The notes below the pieces were generated by a model. The model was given only the letters and a program-made list of their open reading frames with translations, made no database searches and had not been told where the DNA came from. Positions 1 through 12,240 of a stretch of 64,000 nt of DNA are shown here, in pieces. The DNA is from Manis javanica (Eukaryota; Chordata; Mammalia; Pholidota; Manidae), in assembly GCF_040802235.1 (NCBI RefSeq), contig NC_133158.1, forward strand, positions 157,616,401-157,680,400, in the 5' to 3' direction. Made by a program: the position numbers and the translations under genes. Position 1 is the stretch's first letter. The number at the start of each line of letters is the position of its first letter.

Positions 1-1082
1 AGATGCTGTATATTTCTGTCCCATTTAAGCAGACAGTTTAGGCTGACTGGTTGTATCATATGCCAGGTAAACTTCCTGGCCCTGCTGGAGGGAAGATGCA
101 TTTTACAGTCTTGTCTGTAAGTTGAATGCATGGTAAATGCAATTGAAAGGTCAATTTAGCAAATGTCCATCTAGCAGGACAATTGAAATGTCCATCTAAC
201 AGAGTGGGATTGATTTTTTATCACAGTAAACATAGAGCCCAGGAGAGTGGTACATTTAAAATGCTCAACAAACATTTATTGAATGAATGAAAACAAATCC
301 TGATATGTGTATGACACTGTGCTAGGTTTACAAGGAGACAGAAATCAGCAAGGATAGAGCAAGTAAATATGTAGTTACAGCACAAAGCTAAGGAATTGTT
401 GCACAAAATAAAGATTATTTTATTTGCGGCTGTATATTTCTTGTTCTCACAACTGCATTATGAGATATACATCTATGCCATTTTCCAGAGGCAGAAACAA
501 ACCACGAAGAGAGATGGGGTGCTAAGGAATGTCCTCTTCCTGCTGTAAGTGTAATTAAGGAAAACTGAAGTGTTGGATAAGAGGTGAGAAAAGTGTAAGC
601 TCGTGGAAGATGGAGAACTGAAGAGGTGGAAATAATGCAAGAGTTTGTAGAGCTGTCCAGTCTCAAGGTTCCAGCTAGAAATCTAGCCTGGCAGCACAGT
701 CTCCTAAACCTGTTTCCCCAGTTGGCCACAATGTGCTGGGAGTGAGTGTGCACTGGTGTGTGTGGTGGAAGTGGGGGGCATGCTAAGGTTGGTGTTTCTG
801 CATGTAATATCTAAAGAAAATGCAGAGTAAATTCTAAAAATATTCTGTACTTAGCTAGGTTAATGGTCACTCTTTAAATTTTCCTGCAGTTCCTAGTTCT
901 GCTGCTTCTCATCAAGTCACACTAAGAACCAGTTGTGAAGCCATACAGTTTTGAGATGTAGAGTTAGTGAGTTTACCTCAAAATATGATTCCAGGCTAGA
1001 TGAATCTTTATTTGGGCACGTGAAGAAAAATCAACCTAATCATGAGACCAGTGGTTTAATGTGCCGAATTACCTGTAATAAC
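1..1082. other. Intergenic sequence, no gene recognised
   Basis: No exon-like open frame, CpG cluster or RNA gene is visible. A short stretch near 260-290 (ctcaacaaacatttattgaatgaatg) looks like the tail of an old MIR or L2 element. The rest is unique-looking AT-rich DNA. Confidence 0.6.
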
Positions 1083-1330
1083 AGCGATGATCAGTGCTTT
1101 CTGTAAGTCAGGCACCATTCTGGTCCTAAGAACTTTGTGTACATTAACTCATTCAATTCTCACAACCCTATAAAACAGATTACTATAATAATTCCCATTT
1201 TATGGATGAGAAAATGGAAAGTTAGGTATTTTGCACAAAGTAACCCAGCTAGCTTCCATCCACAAAATCATTATTTGAAGGTGACTTCAGAGGCTAACCC
1301 TAAATTGCCTAAACCACTATGCCCTGTGAT
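1083..1330 (-). repeat. MIR SINE, reverse orientation
   Basis: The order of blocks is that of an inverted MIR. First comes a short-terminus part (aactcattcaattctcac), then the core region with attcccattttatggatgag, then a region like the reversed acagctagtaagtgg block. It ends in sequence like the reversed tRNA-related head (ccactatgcc). It is strongly diverged, as expected for this pre-placental SINE. Confidence 0.7.
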
Positions 1331-4300
1331 TTCTTTGTGTGTTAACACAGAAATATAGGGAAAAAGAAACAGGAAAGTGATGACATGTTACCACACATTT
1401 CTCAGGTTCAGGACTATGGTGGGGAAGCCTGGGAGGCTCCAAGGAGCTTCGGTCTGGGGGTGTGCTCTCCCCTCCAGGCTTACTAATGCTTCTGCTGGGG
1501 TCCCAGTGGTATATCCAATGGAAGACAACTTTTATGTTATTCTGTCAGTTTGGTGCTTCCCAAGTCATGCATAAGTTTTAAATATGAGCCCCAAGGCAAT
1601 GAAGACAAATCTTGGTTATGAATTCTCATTGAATTCATTTTTTTTCCCTCTACTTGAAACACAAGCCCAAACAGTCAAGCTTGGTCTCTGTTTGCCAGTA
1701 TGTTGGTCACCGTCTACACTGGAGTGTATCTCTTTGAGAGTTCCCATCTTATTGGAAATATCACTTCCAATATTACACTTTCCTTCCTAAGGTGAAATCT
1801 TAGGCCCGTGCTAATAGGAATTAGGTAACTCATTCTCTCCGGGATGCTGAAGACAGTGTCAGCCTGCGTTTAATATTCAGATATTTCAAATTGCTCCTGA
1901 TTTTGACCTCTACTAAATTCTCTTGGCCTCTTAGGAGCTATCTTTGCATTTAAGCAGCTTTTGGTTATACATTAGCTAGGATTTTAAGATGATCTGGTTT
2001 GCAACATTGCCAGCAATGGGAGTGATCTATTTTTATTATTTTACTGTGAAATAATTTTATTATGAAATATTCAGGGGATAATGCTTTAACATAAATATAA
2101 AATTTTAAACAATTTTGAGCTTGTAAATTATTACTATTTCTTAGACCAAACTGACAAATTTTTACTTTCTATTCAAGGTGATATATATTATTTTTCTATC
2201 ACATGTTACCAAATTCCAGATTCCCTTATAATACATTTAATGTCCCTAATACTGTTGTTATGTAAAAAAGTCAGCTAGCTCTTCTGAAATTATAGAAACA
2301 ATCCTTTAAACAATTTTAAAAGCTTGTTTGTTCAAATTGTCTTAGATAATAGTCATTAAACATTATTTGAGTTTTAATATTTTTCATCATAACAGATAAA
2401 GCAGATAAAAGTTAGACAATTTCGAAACTCTTGATTATGCAGGAATAGATACATAGAGGGTGACAGAGAGAAGCAATCACCATGACAAAATATTTATCTA
2501 GTTTTACAGCCTCCACTCCACACCCAATGTCAGTCTACTATAGGGGGCAGCACAAGCTCATGGATTTCTTTGGTAAAGTGCTCATTTTTTCATCCAAGAA
2601 TATATCGATACTAATTTATAAATTTTAATGAATATAATAAAAGGATTTTAGAGTTAGAAGGGGCATTAAGGACAAGCCATACAATGATGAAATTGAGAAA
2701 GACCCAGTTCAGGTGCTCAAAGTTACACTGGGAATTAGTAGTAGAATTGAAAGTATGGATCTCCATTTTTTTATTCCAATTTCCTTCCACCACACCAAAA
2801 ATTTAACAATGACTTAAAACATTTTAATGCAACATCCTTCATAACATTGAAATGTTAATCAATTAAAAAAAAAAAGAACAGACCCAGTTTCAAATGTTTC
2901 TAATGCTCTAAATCATTTTTAGGCACATGCTTATAGTGTCCACCTCAATAACCAGACTAATTTCACAGAGGTCTTCTTACTATAAAGGAGAAACTAAATT
3001 GCTATGATAGGAAAACAGCAACAAGAACATTTGAAATGTTTTCGTCAAGGGTAACATAGAGGTTTATTGTATTCAACCTTTCATCATTGATACAATGATA
3101 TCTTCTGTAGTCACCACTCACATACGAGTTAACTTTGTTATTAAAATATGTATATTAAGGGTTTTTCTTAAAGGCTATTTGACAAATTTTTCTTCTTTGA
3201 AGAAATGTATTGTTGGTTCAAAAAGGAAAGCAGTCAAGCAAATACAATCATGCCATTACCCTGAGAAGGGAAAGGGAAATGGATCTAATGGGCAACTGAA
3301 CACAACTCTTGCCTAGATGTGACCTAGTTTGCCTGTTGGCCCAACAGATGACATGGCTGAGGACATGGGGATATTTTATTCAGGGATCTGGCAGATGGGA
3401 TGATAGCTATGAGGATTCTTCCTGAAAAGGCTCAGCATCAATTTTATCCCCTAGAGCTGCTTTGCTATTATTATTTTTTCTATTAACTAGAACATTTTCA
3501 TTTTCCTCTGTGTCTCCTGTGTCCATGTATTTGTCTGAATCCTGTATGGCTTTGTGTATTTCTGTATGGCACACTCAGGCCACTGGTTGGAGGTATGGCC
3601 ACAGGACATGCCTAGACATGGCAATGGAGAGTTTATGCTGCTTACTGATAACTCCAACATTCAAAAGAAAACTACTTACACTGCTGGTGTTTTGAGAGAT
3701 TACTTTGTGAATAAAATCAGTTGTGAGATAGACACAGGGGGGAAACATAAATCATTTTTATCCTGATAAGACTATTTTAAAGACATTTCAATGTTCTCTG
3801 GCAACAACAGGCTTACAGAAGAGTGTGGAATCAGTTACCTCCCTGTCTCAGGCTGAGCTGGATAGTCAGAGGGATCCCTGGTAGAGGCTTGCTCCTACAA
3901 AATTTACCCAATGGAGGAACTAGGAATGTGTGCTTCCTGCAGACAGGCTGCTTTCCCAAAGAGAGACAAAAAGAAGAGACCCAACTGGTTATGCCCAGTT
4001 CCTTCTTTCAGTCTCTACTAGCTGGGTAGGTCATCCCTGCTCCCTGAAGCAAGTACATGCGGGCAGGGGAAAAGCCAGTGTTCTTTAATGCCGCTGCCCT
4101 TTCGTGGGAATGCCAGGAGTGGTGAGTGAATGGTAGAGATTGTTGTGTCCCCTCAAGTCCTTCTCACCTTCCCTTATGCAATAGCTTCTCATCTCATTGA
4201 TTCACAGTGAAGTCTGGACTACACACAGTATTTCCTGAATGTAGTGATGTGACAGGTTCTGGTCAATTAAAAGTGAAGTGTGGTAACTTTTTTAAAAGAT

Positions 4301-4603
4301 AAATGACACTTATTGTTTGCCTCTCATTGTTTCTCACCTCCTCCCTATATACTTGGCATTGGAAAACAGGTTTTAACAGCGGATTCCTCTGGAAAGTAGA
4401 ATTAGGGATATTCACTCTTGTTTTACGTGTTTCTTTATTGCTTGAATTTACTGTAATATTCATTTCATAACTTAAAAAATTAAGGATAAACTTTTTAAAG
4501 TTTCCTATAGCTGTCCCTCTCTAGGATGCTGTATTTTAGGCTATAATATAGGACTTCCTAATCCTGAAGGAACATTAAAATTTACTGGGACTTTTCCTTA
4601 ATT
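1331..4603. other. Intergenic sequence, nothing recognised
   Basis: About 3.3 kb of AT-rich DNA. Open frames are short, random in composition and without domain-like motifs. No tandem array, CpG cluster or clear interspersed repeat was recognised by eye; ancient repeats may be hidden here. Confidence 0.5.
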
Positions 4604-4990
4604 GTAGTGTAGAGGCCTGCCCCACCTCTTACCCTCTGTGGGTAAAATTGCAATATTTCCATAATCTCTTGCCTGGCTCTAGTTCATCCCCATATCAATA
4701 GGTGTTTCCAAGGGGTAATTACATAGGCGAGGGAGGGCTTATCTGGACTGAAGAGGTTGGGTGGAGCGCTCCCTTCTGCTGCAGCCACGTCCAGTGACGC
4801 AAGTAGAGAGTGACGTGAGTCGACTGCTTGTAAGCTATAAATGGGTTCCTCCCATTTTATTTCTCCCTTTGACTGATTTTGGCTTCAAAGGTATTTTGCC
4901 CCAGGATTTTCCCCCCAGAGTTACACTAATACTCAGTAAAATGTCCAAAAGTCTCCTTTATTTACTTCTATTCCCCGAGTCTTACATTTG
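4604..4990 (+). mobile_element. Solo LTR (unnamed family, copy 1)
   Basis: The stretch from about TGTAGTGTAGAGG to past 4860 matches, over about 200 bp, the reverse complement of 19487-19740. Shared blocks include gggtaaaattg, aatctcttgcctggctc and gactgcttgtaag. Just after the last block is a TATA-like ctataaatgg (about 4836), where an LTR would have its U3/R promoter. No internal retroviral genes flank it, so it reads as a solo LTR. The family name is unknown to me and both ends are estimates. Confidence 0.6.
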
Positions 4991-5185
4991 ATAGTAGTTT
5001 CTTAACTGCATTCCCACGTCCAGCTCAATAAAGAAACAATCACTCCCAAGTCTGCCCTTATCACTCCTACTCCGCCCTTAATCCTTCCTTTTGGCCAGCT
5101 AACCAACCTTTCAGATTTTGCTAATTTTTTTAATGAATCACACAAAAAAGTTTCCAAGAAAATATGCACAGATTAGTTGACTGGT

Positions 5186-5198
5186 GGTGTGTGTGTGT

Positions 5199-5260
<62 letters not shown>
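5186..5260. repeat. (TG)n microsatellite
   Basis: About 75 bases of almost pure TG/GT dinucleotide repeat with one A interruption near 5204. It is likely polymorphic in length. Confidence 0.95.
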
Positions 5261-5262
<2 letters not shown>

Positions 5263-6364
5263 AGAACTTTTAGGACCCTTTCTTCAGGAATCATCCCACT
5301 TTCATGTGAGGTTTTAGGCTTTAGTGTATAGCCTGTCAGTGTTGAACTGAGAATTTGAGTAAATTTGTCTCCTAACTGCTGCTCTCAGCGTCAGTTTCAA
5401 ATATAAACTACAGAGTCTCCTTCAGCAAATATTCTATTGAAGAGAAAGAAGGACTACTATTTCTGCCAACTTGAAAACTCCCTTGTCTGGAATTCTCTGT
5501 CAACAACATAAATCATCACTATAGATAACAAATAAATGATAAGAGAACAACCAACACCTAAATTCTAGCAGTGTCTGGTATTCAACTGTGGGTGGGAAGC
5601 ATATATCTAGGAAGCATTGGATATTTTCTACAGAGACATTGTGTTGTATCAGAAAGAGTGTATCAGACTTTGAATCCTGAGTGTAGTCCAATAGCCATCC
5701 TTGCTAATTAAGTCACCTTTGGCTAAAAATGAAGCTCATGTGCTCCTCCACTTCTGCCTCTGTAAAATTAAAACCAGAATTCCTGACTTGTTTTGATAAC
5801 AGTGTTAATATGAGAACTCCATCGAGATCATTATATGGATAAGATTGGACTATTCCAAACATTAGCATTTTTACTAGGTAAAAGAAAAGAAGGAAGAATA
5901 TGAACAGGGTTTGTTTTGCTCTATATAAGGAAACTTAACCGGGCTCTAGTAGTCTTATGAACTATCAAAGAAAACTGACCCAGAAATACTCTCAAGGGAT
6001 AAAAGAAATGTCAGTTAGCAAGACAGCTGTAAGCACTGATTTTTTTAAGGAAAAGAAAAGATGAAAAGTGCCAAGCCACAAGATTAGCCCCTTTAGAGGA
6101 TCCTGGCATTCTAACTGGGGATCAGGGATTTGTTAAATAATCATGTTCCCTTCCTTTGGTTAGATCAATGGAAGCATTAAGTCATCTGACCCAAGGATGA
6201 GTCACCCACAAATTTACGGGAAGATCCTCAAAGTCTGAATGTCAAAGTAAATGAAATGGAAAAAATGTGTATGGATGTCATGTTTCCATATGTCTAGATA
6301 GATTAACTAGTTTAAGTTCCCCTTAAGAGCAAGAACCCATTCCTGCTCTTTGGGTTCAAAATAT
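5261..6364. other. Intergenic sequence, nothing recognised
   Basis: AT-rich DNA without recognisable coding potential, RNA gene or repeat array. It ends where an inverted LTR begins. Confidence 0.5.
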
Positions 6365-7331
6365 TGACCAAGAAGAAAGGCAGAACTGAAATAAAACAAA
6401 AGCATTAATTTGGGTGTCTCAGAATTTTAATTTGGGAACTATATATTCACATAGCAAACAAAAGTTAGGGCTTTTTAAAGACAATAGGGAATGTTTGTAT
6501 TTGTTGTTTACAAAGACTTTTGATTGGTGTTTGAAGTAGAAAACTAATTGTGACTGAATAGAATTTGTTGCTGAGACTATCACTGAGCAAAGTCTCTTAC
6601 TGAACTAAGTTGCAGATGTTCCTGGTGAGTCGTTGTGACCTACCAGGCGGGGATTGTGGAATTCCTAGGGTCTTGTCTTTAAGAATTCAGTCCAGAGATC
6701 CAGCAGAAAATTAAAGCAGCAGGAGGCTATTATTTAGCACAACTGTTATCTGAATACACTCCAAGGGAGGAGGCGGCCAGAATTAAGGAAGACAAAGGCC
6801 CCATCTTTCAAAGAATGGTCTATTTAGCTTGTCCTGGCTGGGTGGTGCACTTTGATTGATAGGTTGACAGTTCTACTTATACACCCACTCCTCTTGTTGT
6901 GCATGTCTTTTCCCAAAATGCACACAGAAAAGCCCAAGGTGGGAGCAGAGCAAAACTGCAATTTTATTTTAATGAGATTATGATGAGGTGTGTGTGGGGG
7001 GGTGGGTGTCTTAGTTTTGTTGGATTACGCCAGTGCTGTGATCTGGGTAGGACTGGTTTGGCCTGGTCCAAATAGGCAAGAAATTATCTCCCTAAAAAGC
7101 CTTGGTTGTCTTCAAGAGGGACCCCCCTTAACTGGGTGTTTTTCTCCTTGAACCTTATCTTCCCCTTCCCCCGCTGCTCATACCTATCTTCTACCTAACA
7201 CTTGGAATACTGGTTTTGAACTGGTTTGGCCCAGTACAAAAGTTCATGGTTCCAGTAGTGAGGATGAGCAAAAGGCCCATTTCCGTAAGGACCTCCTGGC
7301 TCCATTTTAATAGCCCTTGGCTTACATTACA
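6365..7331 (-). mobile_element. LTR of family 'A', reverse, with a second insertion inside
   Basis: Read on the minus strand, this begins near 7331 with TGTAATGTAAGCC and a block containing aaaatggagccaggagg. It ends near 6365 with cttttgttttatttcag. Both ends match the LTR that starts at 9479 on the + strand, so the two are copies of one family in opposite orientation. About 0.6 kb in the middle (roughly 6640-7210) is absent from the + copy and looks like a separate insertion, perhaps another LTR starting TGTTAGG. No genes of the parent retrovirus are present. Confidence 0.6.
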
Positions 7332-7689
7332 TCAGACTTCTCTAACTTTGAATATGTGATAATTCTGACAAGCTTTAGACTCAAGTATACTAATTTAGTT
7401 TTCATGAAGAACTAAAAAAAAAATGAAACAGTACATTTAACCTTCCCCAAAAAAGAGAAGAAAAACAATGTAAGTAACCATATTATCTAACACACAATTA
7501 TTGTGTTCAATTCTTAGAATTCTTTACAAACTTAGCTGCCTTCATATATACATTCATTGTTCTTTACTCTGCAGAAGGATTTTGTTAGGGAGAGGCCAGT
7601 GCAAGAAACCTCCTAAGGACATGGTTTTGGAAATCATCTTTTAAAAATGACTCCCCAAACTACAAAACTCAGTTTGTCCCATAAACTCT

Positions 7690-8135
7690 ATGACCTAGTT
7701 GAATCACACACCATATTCACCCACTTATCTTAAATCCACTTTCAAATCTCAAAGATATACCAAATTAAGTTACTCCCTTCTGAAAACTCTCCAGCAGCTT
7801 TCCAGTCGCCCATACATCAAAAAGCAAACTTTGTTTCCTTCCAGGGACCTAAATCATTATTTGCCAAATCTTAAGACAATTTACTCCTTTTCTCTCACAG
7901 TTCACCTCTCAGAAAGGCATGCCCTGACCTCTCTAAAACATTTACAGTCTCCAAATCACTCTCCTTCCTGTCAATACTTAACACCTGCAGAAATATTTAC
8001 TTTTTGTTTATGCTAATTTCTGAGAAGGCAGGGATTTTATGTGTCATGTTTACCACTATATCCTCACTGCTTAGAACAGTGGCTAATGAGCAGAGACTAA
8101 ATCAATGCTGAATAAATGCCATTGAAAATTTGGAC
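7690..8135 (+). repeat. L2 LINE, 3' part
   Basis: The sequence follows the end of L2: a block on the pattern of ttactcccttctgaaaactc, a C/T-rich middle with cctgacctctctaaaac, then ggcagggattttatgtg. It closes with actgcttagaacagtggc and ctgaataaatgcc. It is diverged, with no intact reading frame. Confidence 0.7.
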
Positions 8136-8621
8136 ACAATATGATAGCTTCTATGAAGATAATTTCAGCAGAGGAATTTAAAAGAGTAGAGATGAGAACT
8201 GCATTATTAGAATAATTGTGTCCCTAGCCTTGATAGCTACTTTGAAGGAGACACTACTTATTTGGAAACATCCAAATATATATAAAATGTTATATTATAT
8301 ATGATATATGTATTTAGCTTGATTCTCTTCTCTTACATTCTTCTAAGTCTTTTGGTAAGAGATAATTTAACATCTGGCTGCAGCTTTTTCCTGGGATACA
8401 AATCCAGAAATAATTTTTTCACCACCAATTTATTCTGCAAGAAGCCTGTCTGCCTAAGACCTATCTGGTGGCTGGACTTAGGAATACAACAGATGTCTCA
8501 AAAGTAGGCATAGGAGCTTGGGAGGTATTAGTTGGACTCTTTCTTTTTTTAGAACGACTATGTGCTGGTAGATGAAGCTACCAGTTGAAGAGGCAAGAGT
8601 TTCCTCTACAGAGGAACAGCA
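8136..8621. other. Intergenic sequence with an AT-rich patch
   Basis: No gene recognised. An AT-rich patch of alternating TA lies at about 8275-8312. Confidence 0.5.
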
Positions 8622-8945
8622 CAGGCTTGGACAGCCTTGAACAGCACAGGCGAGGACTGCATGATATGTGGATTTTTTTTCAATATATTTGAAAATTTTT
8701 TGGAGATCTGTGATAATTTAAAAAAACTCACAGATGAACTGCATAGTCTAGATATACTGAAAATATAAGAAAAAAGTATGTCATGAATGCATAAAATATG
8801 ATACAAGTCTATTTTATCATTTACTACCATAAAATCAATAGCAGAGTATTAATTATAAGACTTTGTGGAGTCAAAAGTTATACATGGATTTTTGCCTGCA
8901 TGGGGGTCCATGCCTCTAATCCCTCTGTTGTTCAAGGGCCAGTTG
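8622..8945. mobile_element. Tigger/MER2-like DNA transposon (non-autonomous)
   Basis: The ends are imperfect inverted copies of the pogo-like Tigger terminus. The left end reads cagccttgaacagcacagg and the right end reads ctctgttgttcaagggcc followed by agttg. Next to each end is a patch like the Tigger subterminal block (atgtggatttttt on the left, acatggatttttgcc on the right). The internal block with cataaaatatgatacaagtc also fits. At about 320 bp it is far too short to encode a transposase, so it is a deleted, passively moved copy. Confidence 0.65.
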
Positions 8946-9478
8946 TATTGTTAGGGTTAGGGTTATTTGTTACAAGGAGAAAATAAGGAGACCTTAGGCT
9001 GTCAAATTACTGACATGGGTCATGTCAGTAGTTTCTGGAAGGGAGGAGTATGGTTGTTGGTAGCAATTTACTTTCTTTTCTTTTCTTTTTATTTGTTCCA
9101 GGAGTAGCACATTAATGAAAGATAGGGTCTGGTTTATAGGACAATAGCTGTATTGTATTTGAGTCCTGGCTCTTACATGTATGGAAAGGAGTAATTAGTA
9201 ACTTTGCTCATTTCTAGGTTGGGAAGACTTCTTCAAATTGGTAAATACTTGAAAAATAACAATAACAAAAACCTAGTGGCAGGCTCTTGGCAACAGGTAC
9301 AGAAATTTAGGCTCGAGGGAACCCTATGAAGACTAATTTAGCAGGCTTAGCAGAAGTGACGACAGATGAAATGAAAGTGGGCTCAGAGCAAGATGCCAAT
9401 CTGAAGCAAACTGACTCTCAGACTGAAAAACTAGACACAAATTTGATTATATGGTGTGATCACAATGTTGCTCCAAAT

Positions 9479-9720
9479 TGTGAAAGGTGAAATAAAATGG
9501 AGTCACTTACGTCAGGGCTTTTAAAATAGAGCCAGGAGGACCTTAAGGAGATGGGCTTTGGCCCATCCTCGCTGCTGGGACCGTGAGCTTTGGAACAGGG
9601 TAAAACTGCAAATGTCCCAACGACTCAGACTGAACACCTGCAACTTGCTACAGTAACAGACTTTGTTCAGTAACAGGCTTAGCAACCAATTCTATTCAGT
9701 CACGATTAGTTTTCTGACTC
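9479..9720 (+). mobile_element. LTR of family 'A', left part, split by a provirus
   Basis: This starts with TGTGAAAGGTGAAATAAAATG and continues with a block (aaaatagagccaggaggacc) shared with the inverted LTR at 6365-7331. It stops exactly at the provirus target duplication (9721-9725). Its continuation is found on the far side of the provirus at 15710-15827 and, past a second insertion, at 16197-16285. The pieces together give about 435 bp, a normal LTR size. This LTR is therefore older than the provirus. Confidence 0.7.
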
Positions 9721-9725
9721 AACAC
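9721..9725. repeat. Target-site duplication of the ERV-L-like provirus (left)
   Basis: AACAC lies directly before the terminal TG of the left LTR and recurs directly after the right LTR at 15710-15714. Five bp is the duplication size usual for ERV-L integrases and also seen in some class I elements. Confidence 0.85.
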
Positions 9726-10026
9726 TGTCTTGCCAATGGGTTTCAGCCCCAGGCAAGTTTGCTATGGATTCAATGTGACCAAAGAAATTGATAGCAAAAC
9801 GTTCTTTGGGGTGAAAGTGTTTATTACTGGGCTTGTTCTCTGGCAGTAGGTCGAGCACTAGCGTCTCTGCCTCCACACAGAACACTGGGTTGAGCTCTCT
9901 ATATAGCGCAATAATAGCTTATTGCCCAAAGGTGTAGAAATGGTAGCCTAGCAATAGGCCAGTTACATCATCAGGTGATTTAAGTTCAGTGAGGATCCTG
10001 GCCATAGGAACCCCAACTTCCCCACA
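9726..10026 (-). repeat. 3' LTR of the provirus
   Basis: On the minus strand it runs from TGTGGGGAAGTTGGGG to CCCATTGGCAAGACA, 301 bp, with the TG...CA ends typical of LTRs. It pairs with 15404-15709, from which it differs by many substitutions and a few indels, indicating an old integration. Immediately upstream on the minus strand (10027-10045) is a G-rich run, ggaggggtgtag, in the place of the polypurine tract. Confidence 0.85.
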
Positions 10027-10299
10027 CTACACCCCTCCAGGATTCTCACCTTACAATCTACACACTTTCAATCTTCCGCAATGGTCCCTGTGCAAGAAAG
10101 CTGAAGCACTGCAACAAGATTTCACAATAGCAACAGAGAATAACAACAATTTAGAGATAATAAAATTAAGATACAGCAAGATTTTGATACAGGTAACAGA
10201 AGTTATAATAATCCTCAAGCCAGAGAAAGTTCCAATCCACAAAGACTTTAGGAGCAGTAAGACATATGTTTTAATGACACTAACATTGGCAAATCTTGT

Positions 10300-11460
10300 T
10301 CATCAGGTAGGATGCATGCAAGAGAGTCATCCTGTGATAGGACTGCAGGAGGAAGGGGGTACTTTCCAGGTCTAGTATACTACACTTTTACTCCTTTCCC
10401 CGTGGGGGGGTTACTGAAGGGTCTATATATAGTGCTACTAGAGGTGCATGCACTGGCCATAATGATAAAACAAAACTCGCTGGTAAAATGCTCCTACCTT
10501 TTGGTCATTCAGGATATACTACTGTGGCCTTTGGGGGCCACTCTGATGTTATTCCAGGAATACACAGGAGGCCAGCTTCCAGGCCTTGTCCCCAAGGTGC
10601 CAGGAGAGCCAGCCATTGTTAGTTCATGTGTCAAAAGCTCCAAGGCCGCATCCACTCAATGGAGTCTCCAGGGTTCAGTGCAGTTGGTGCTGGCAGCAAG
10701 ATGTTATTCTGCTGGCCGAAACTCGGTTTCAGTGATTCTTCCTTGGATTGTACTTGCAGTTGTATAGGGGAGGCAGCCATATGTGTTAACATGTCTATAG
10801 GGCTAAGGGCTCTCTTTTAGGGTCTCTCGTTCAAATGCCATAGTATGGTCCATAAGTGGACTGACCATCCCTGCAGACTATTGGTATCTGACTTTAGTCT
10901 GGATTTTAATAAGCCATTGTATTTTCTATCATGCCTGCTGTGGTAGGATTGTATGGCACATGAAACTTCCACTTGATTCCCAGCTGTCACACACATTCAT
11001 GCAGTGTATGGCCAGCAAAATGGGTGCCCTGATCACTCTCGATTACCTGTGGTCAGCCATAGGCAGCAAAGAGATGCTCCAGGCCTCTTTTGGTCATCTG
11101 CTTGTCTGCACAATGGGTAGGAAAAGCAACCAGAATTCCAGTAACTGTGTCCACACAAGTCATAGCATATTGATATCCTTCTGACACAGGTAGAGGCCCA
11201 ATATAGTCTATCTGCCACCTGACAAGGGGTACAGGCCCCTTAGCTATTGTTCTATGTTGCTGTGGAACTCAGTGTAAGTCCCTTCTGGAGCACACAACAC
11301 ACTCCTGCCAGGCTCTACTAACTTCTTCAAAGGTCAAAGGCAAGCCCCACTGACGGGCTACAGCCCACATTGTCTTTTGCCCTGCATGCAACAAATGCTG
11401 ATGTAACCATTGGGCTACATCAGAGGCAGGCTTTCCTTCTAATCAACATATCTGAGCCAA
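10300..11460 (-). pseudogene. ERV-L-like integrase (pol 3' part), broken
   Basis: The minus strand carries a recognisable retroviral integrase. At its N-terminal side (about 11290-11400) is the histidine/cysteine zinc region with ECVVCS. The catalytic core holds the first aspartate in MTCVDTVTG (about 11130-11160), the second in VIESDQGTHF (11017-11046) and the glutamate in AGMIENT (about 10920-10940). The DDE triad is thus still visible. Several stop codons (for example just before the VIESD block) interrupt the frame, so this is a fossil. No env reading frame follows before the 3' LTR. Confidence 0.8.
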
Positions 11461-12240
11461 TTTATCTGCTTCATCATTTCCTGGGAATGCCAGTGGTAAA
11501 TGACCTGTCACATGGTATACTGTAATTATTTTAATCTGACCACAGGCCCATAAGTCCACAATTTTTGCCCCCAAAGGGGTCTGTGACCAACCAGCCAGTT
11601 GGCATGGTACCAGGTTAGTAGCCACAGGATCAAGCCTTGATAGACATCCCAGCTGTAGTGCAGACAACTATTGAGGAGGGCTCCTGGCTGATCACAAGCC
11701 ACATGGCCCACAACTCTTCCCATTGGCTGCTCTTCTCCTCACCATCTTCCATCCATATTGTCTCAGTCTTAGGATGGAAAGCTATGGCCCTCCATTTTTG
11801 GGGCTGCCCATGGCTGGAGCCATCTGTGCACCATGCATCTTCAGGTATAGGGGCTCTTCCCTCCCGATAGGGACTCTTGGCTACCAATGGATCAAAAGCA
11901 AGTTCTTCCTGCTTTTCACTAGTATATGTCACCGGCCCCAATAAGGATTGGAGTTCTTCACTCAAGGGGCTGCTAGAGAGGGCACTACACTGCTGTAGGT
12001 AAGCACCCCACTTGGCTAGTGTGGGTGTTTGTGCCACACCACTCCTTGGCTTTTGGATCCAGTCTCATACCCACCCCAAGATGGGATAGGTGGTTATTAC
12101 CTTTATCGGGGCCATTCCAGTGATGGGTTCTATAGCCAGCAAGGTGTGATACACAGCAGCTGGTTGTTTTTCTATCAAAGTGTATCATACCTCTTTCCCT
12201 TTCCAGAGTAGTGACCCGAATCCAACAGGTTGGTGAGTTC
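11461..12240 (-). pseudogene. ERV-L-like RNase H (pol middle part), broken
   Basis: An open stretch of about 135 codons (11630-12037) contains WCTDGSSHG, the first acidic motif of retroviral RNase H. EELWAMWLV follows at the place of the second acidic helix. A last aspartate-type motif (PGNDEADKLA, about 11455-11485) appears in another frame. The order and spacing fit a retroviral RNase H between RT and integrase; frameshifts separate the parts. Confidence 0.75.

Noticed and set aside
8946-8970. Telomere-like ttagggttagggtta
   Set aside because: Only two and a half units, next to a Tigger end; too short to call an interstitial telomere.
10312-10767. 151-codon open frame on the + strand
   Set aside because: It is antisense to the integrase region of the provirus and has no similarity that I recognise.
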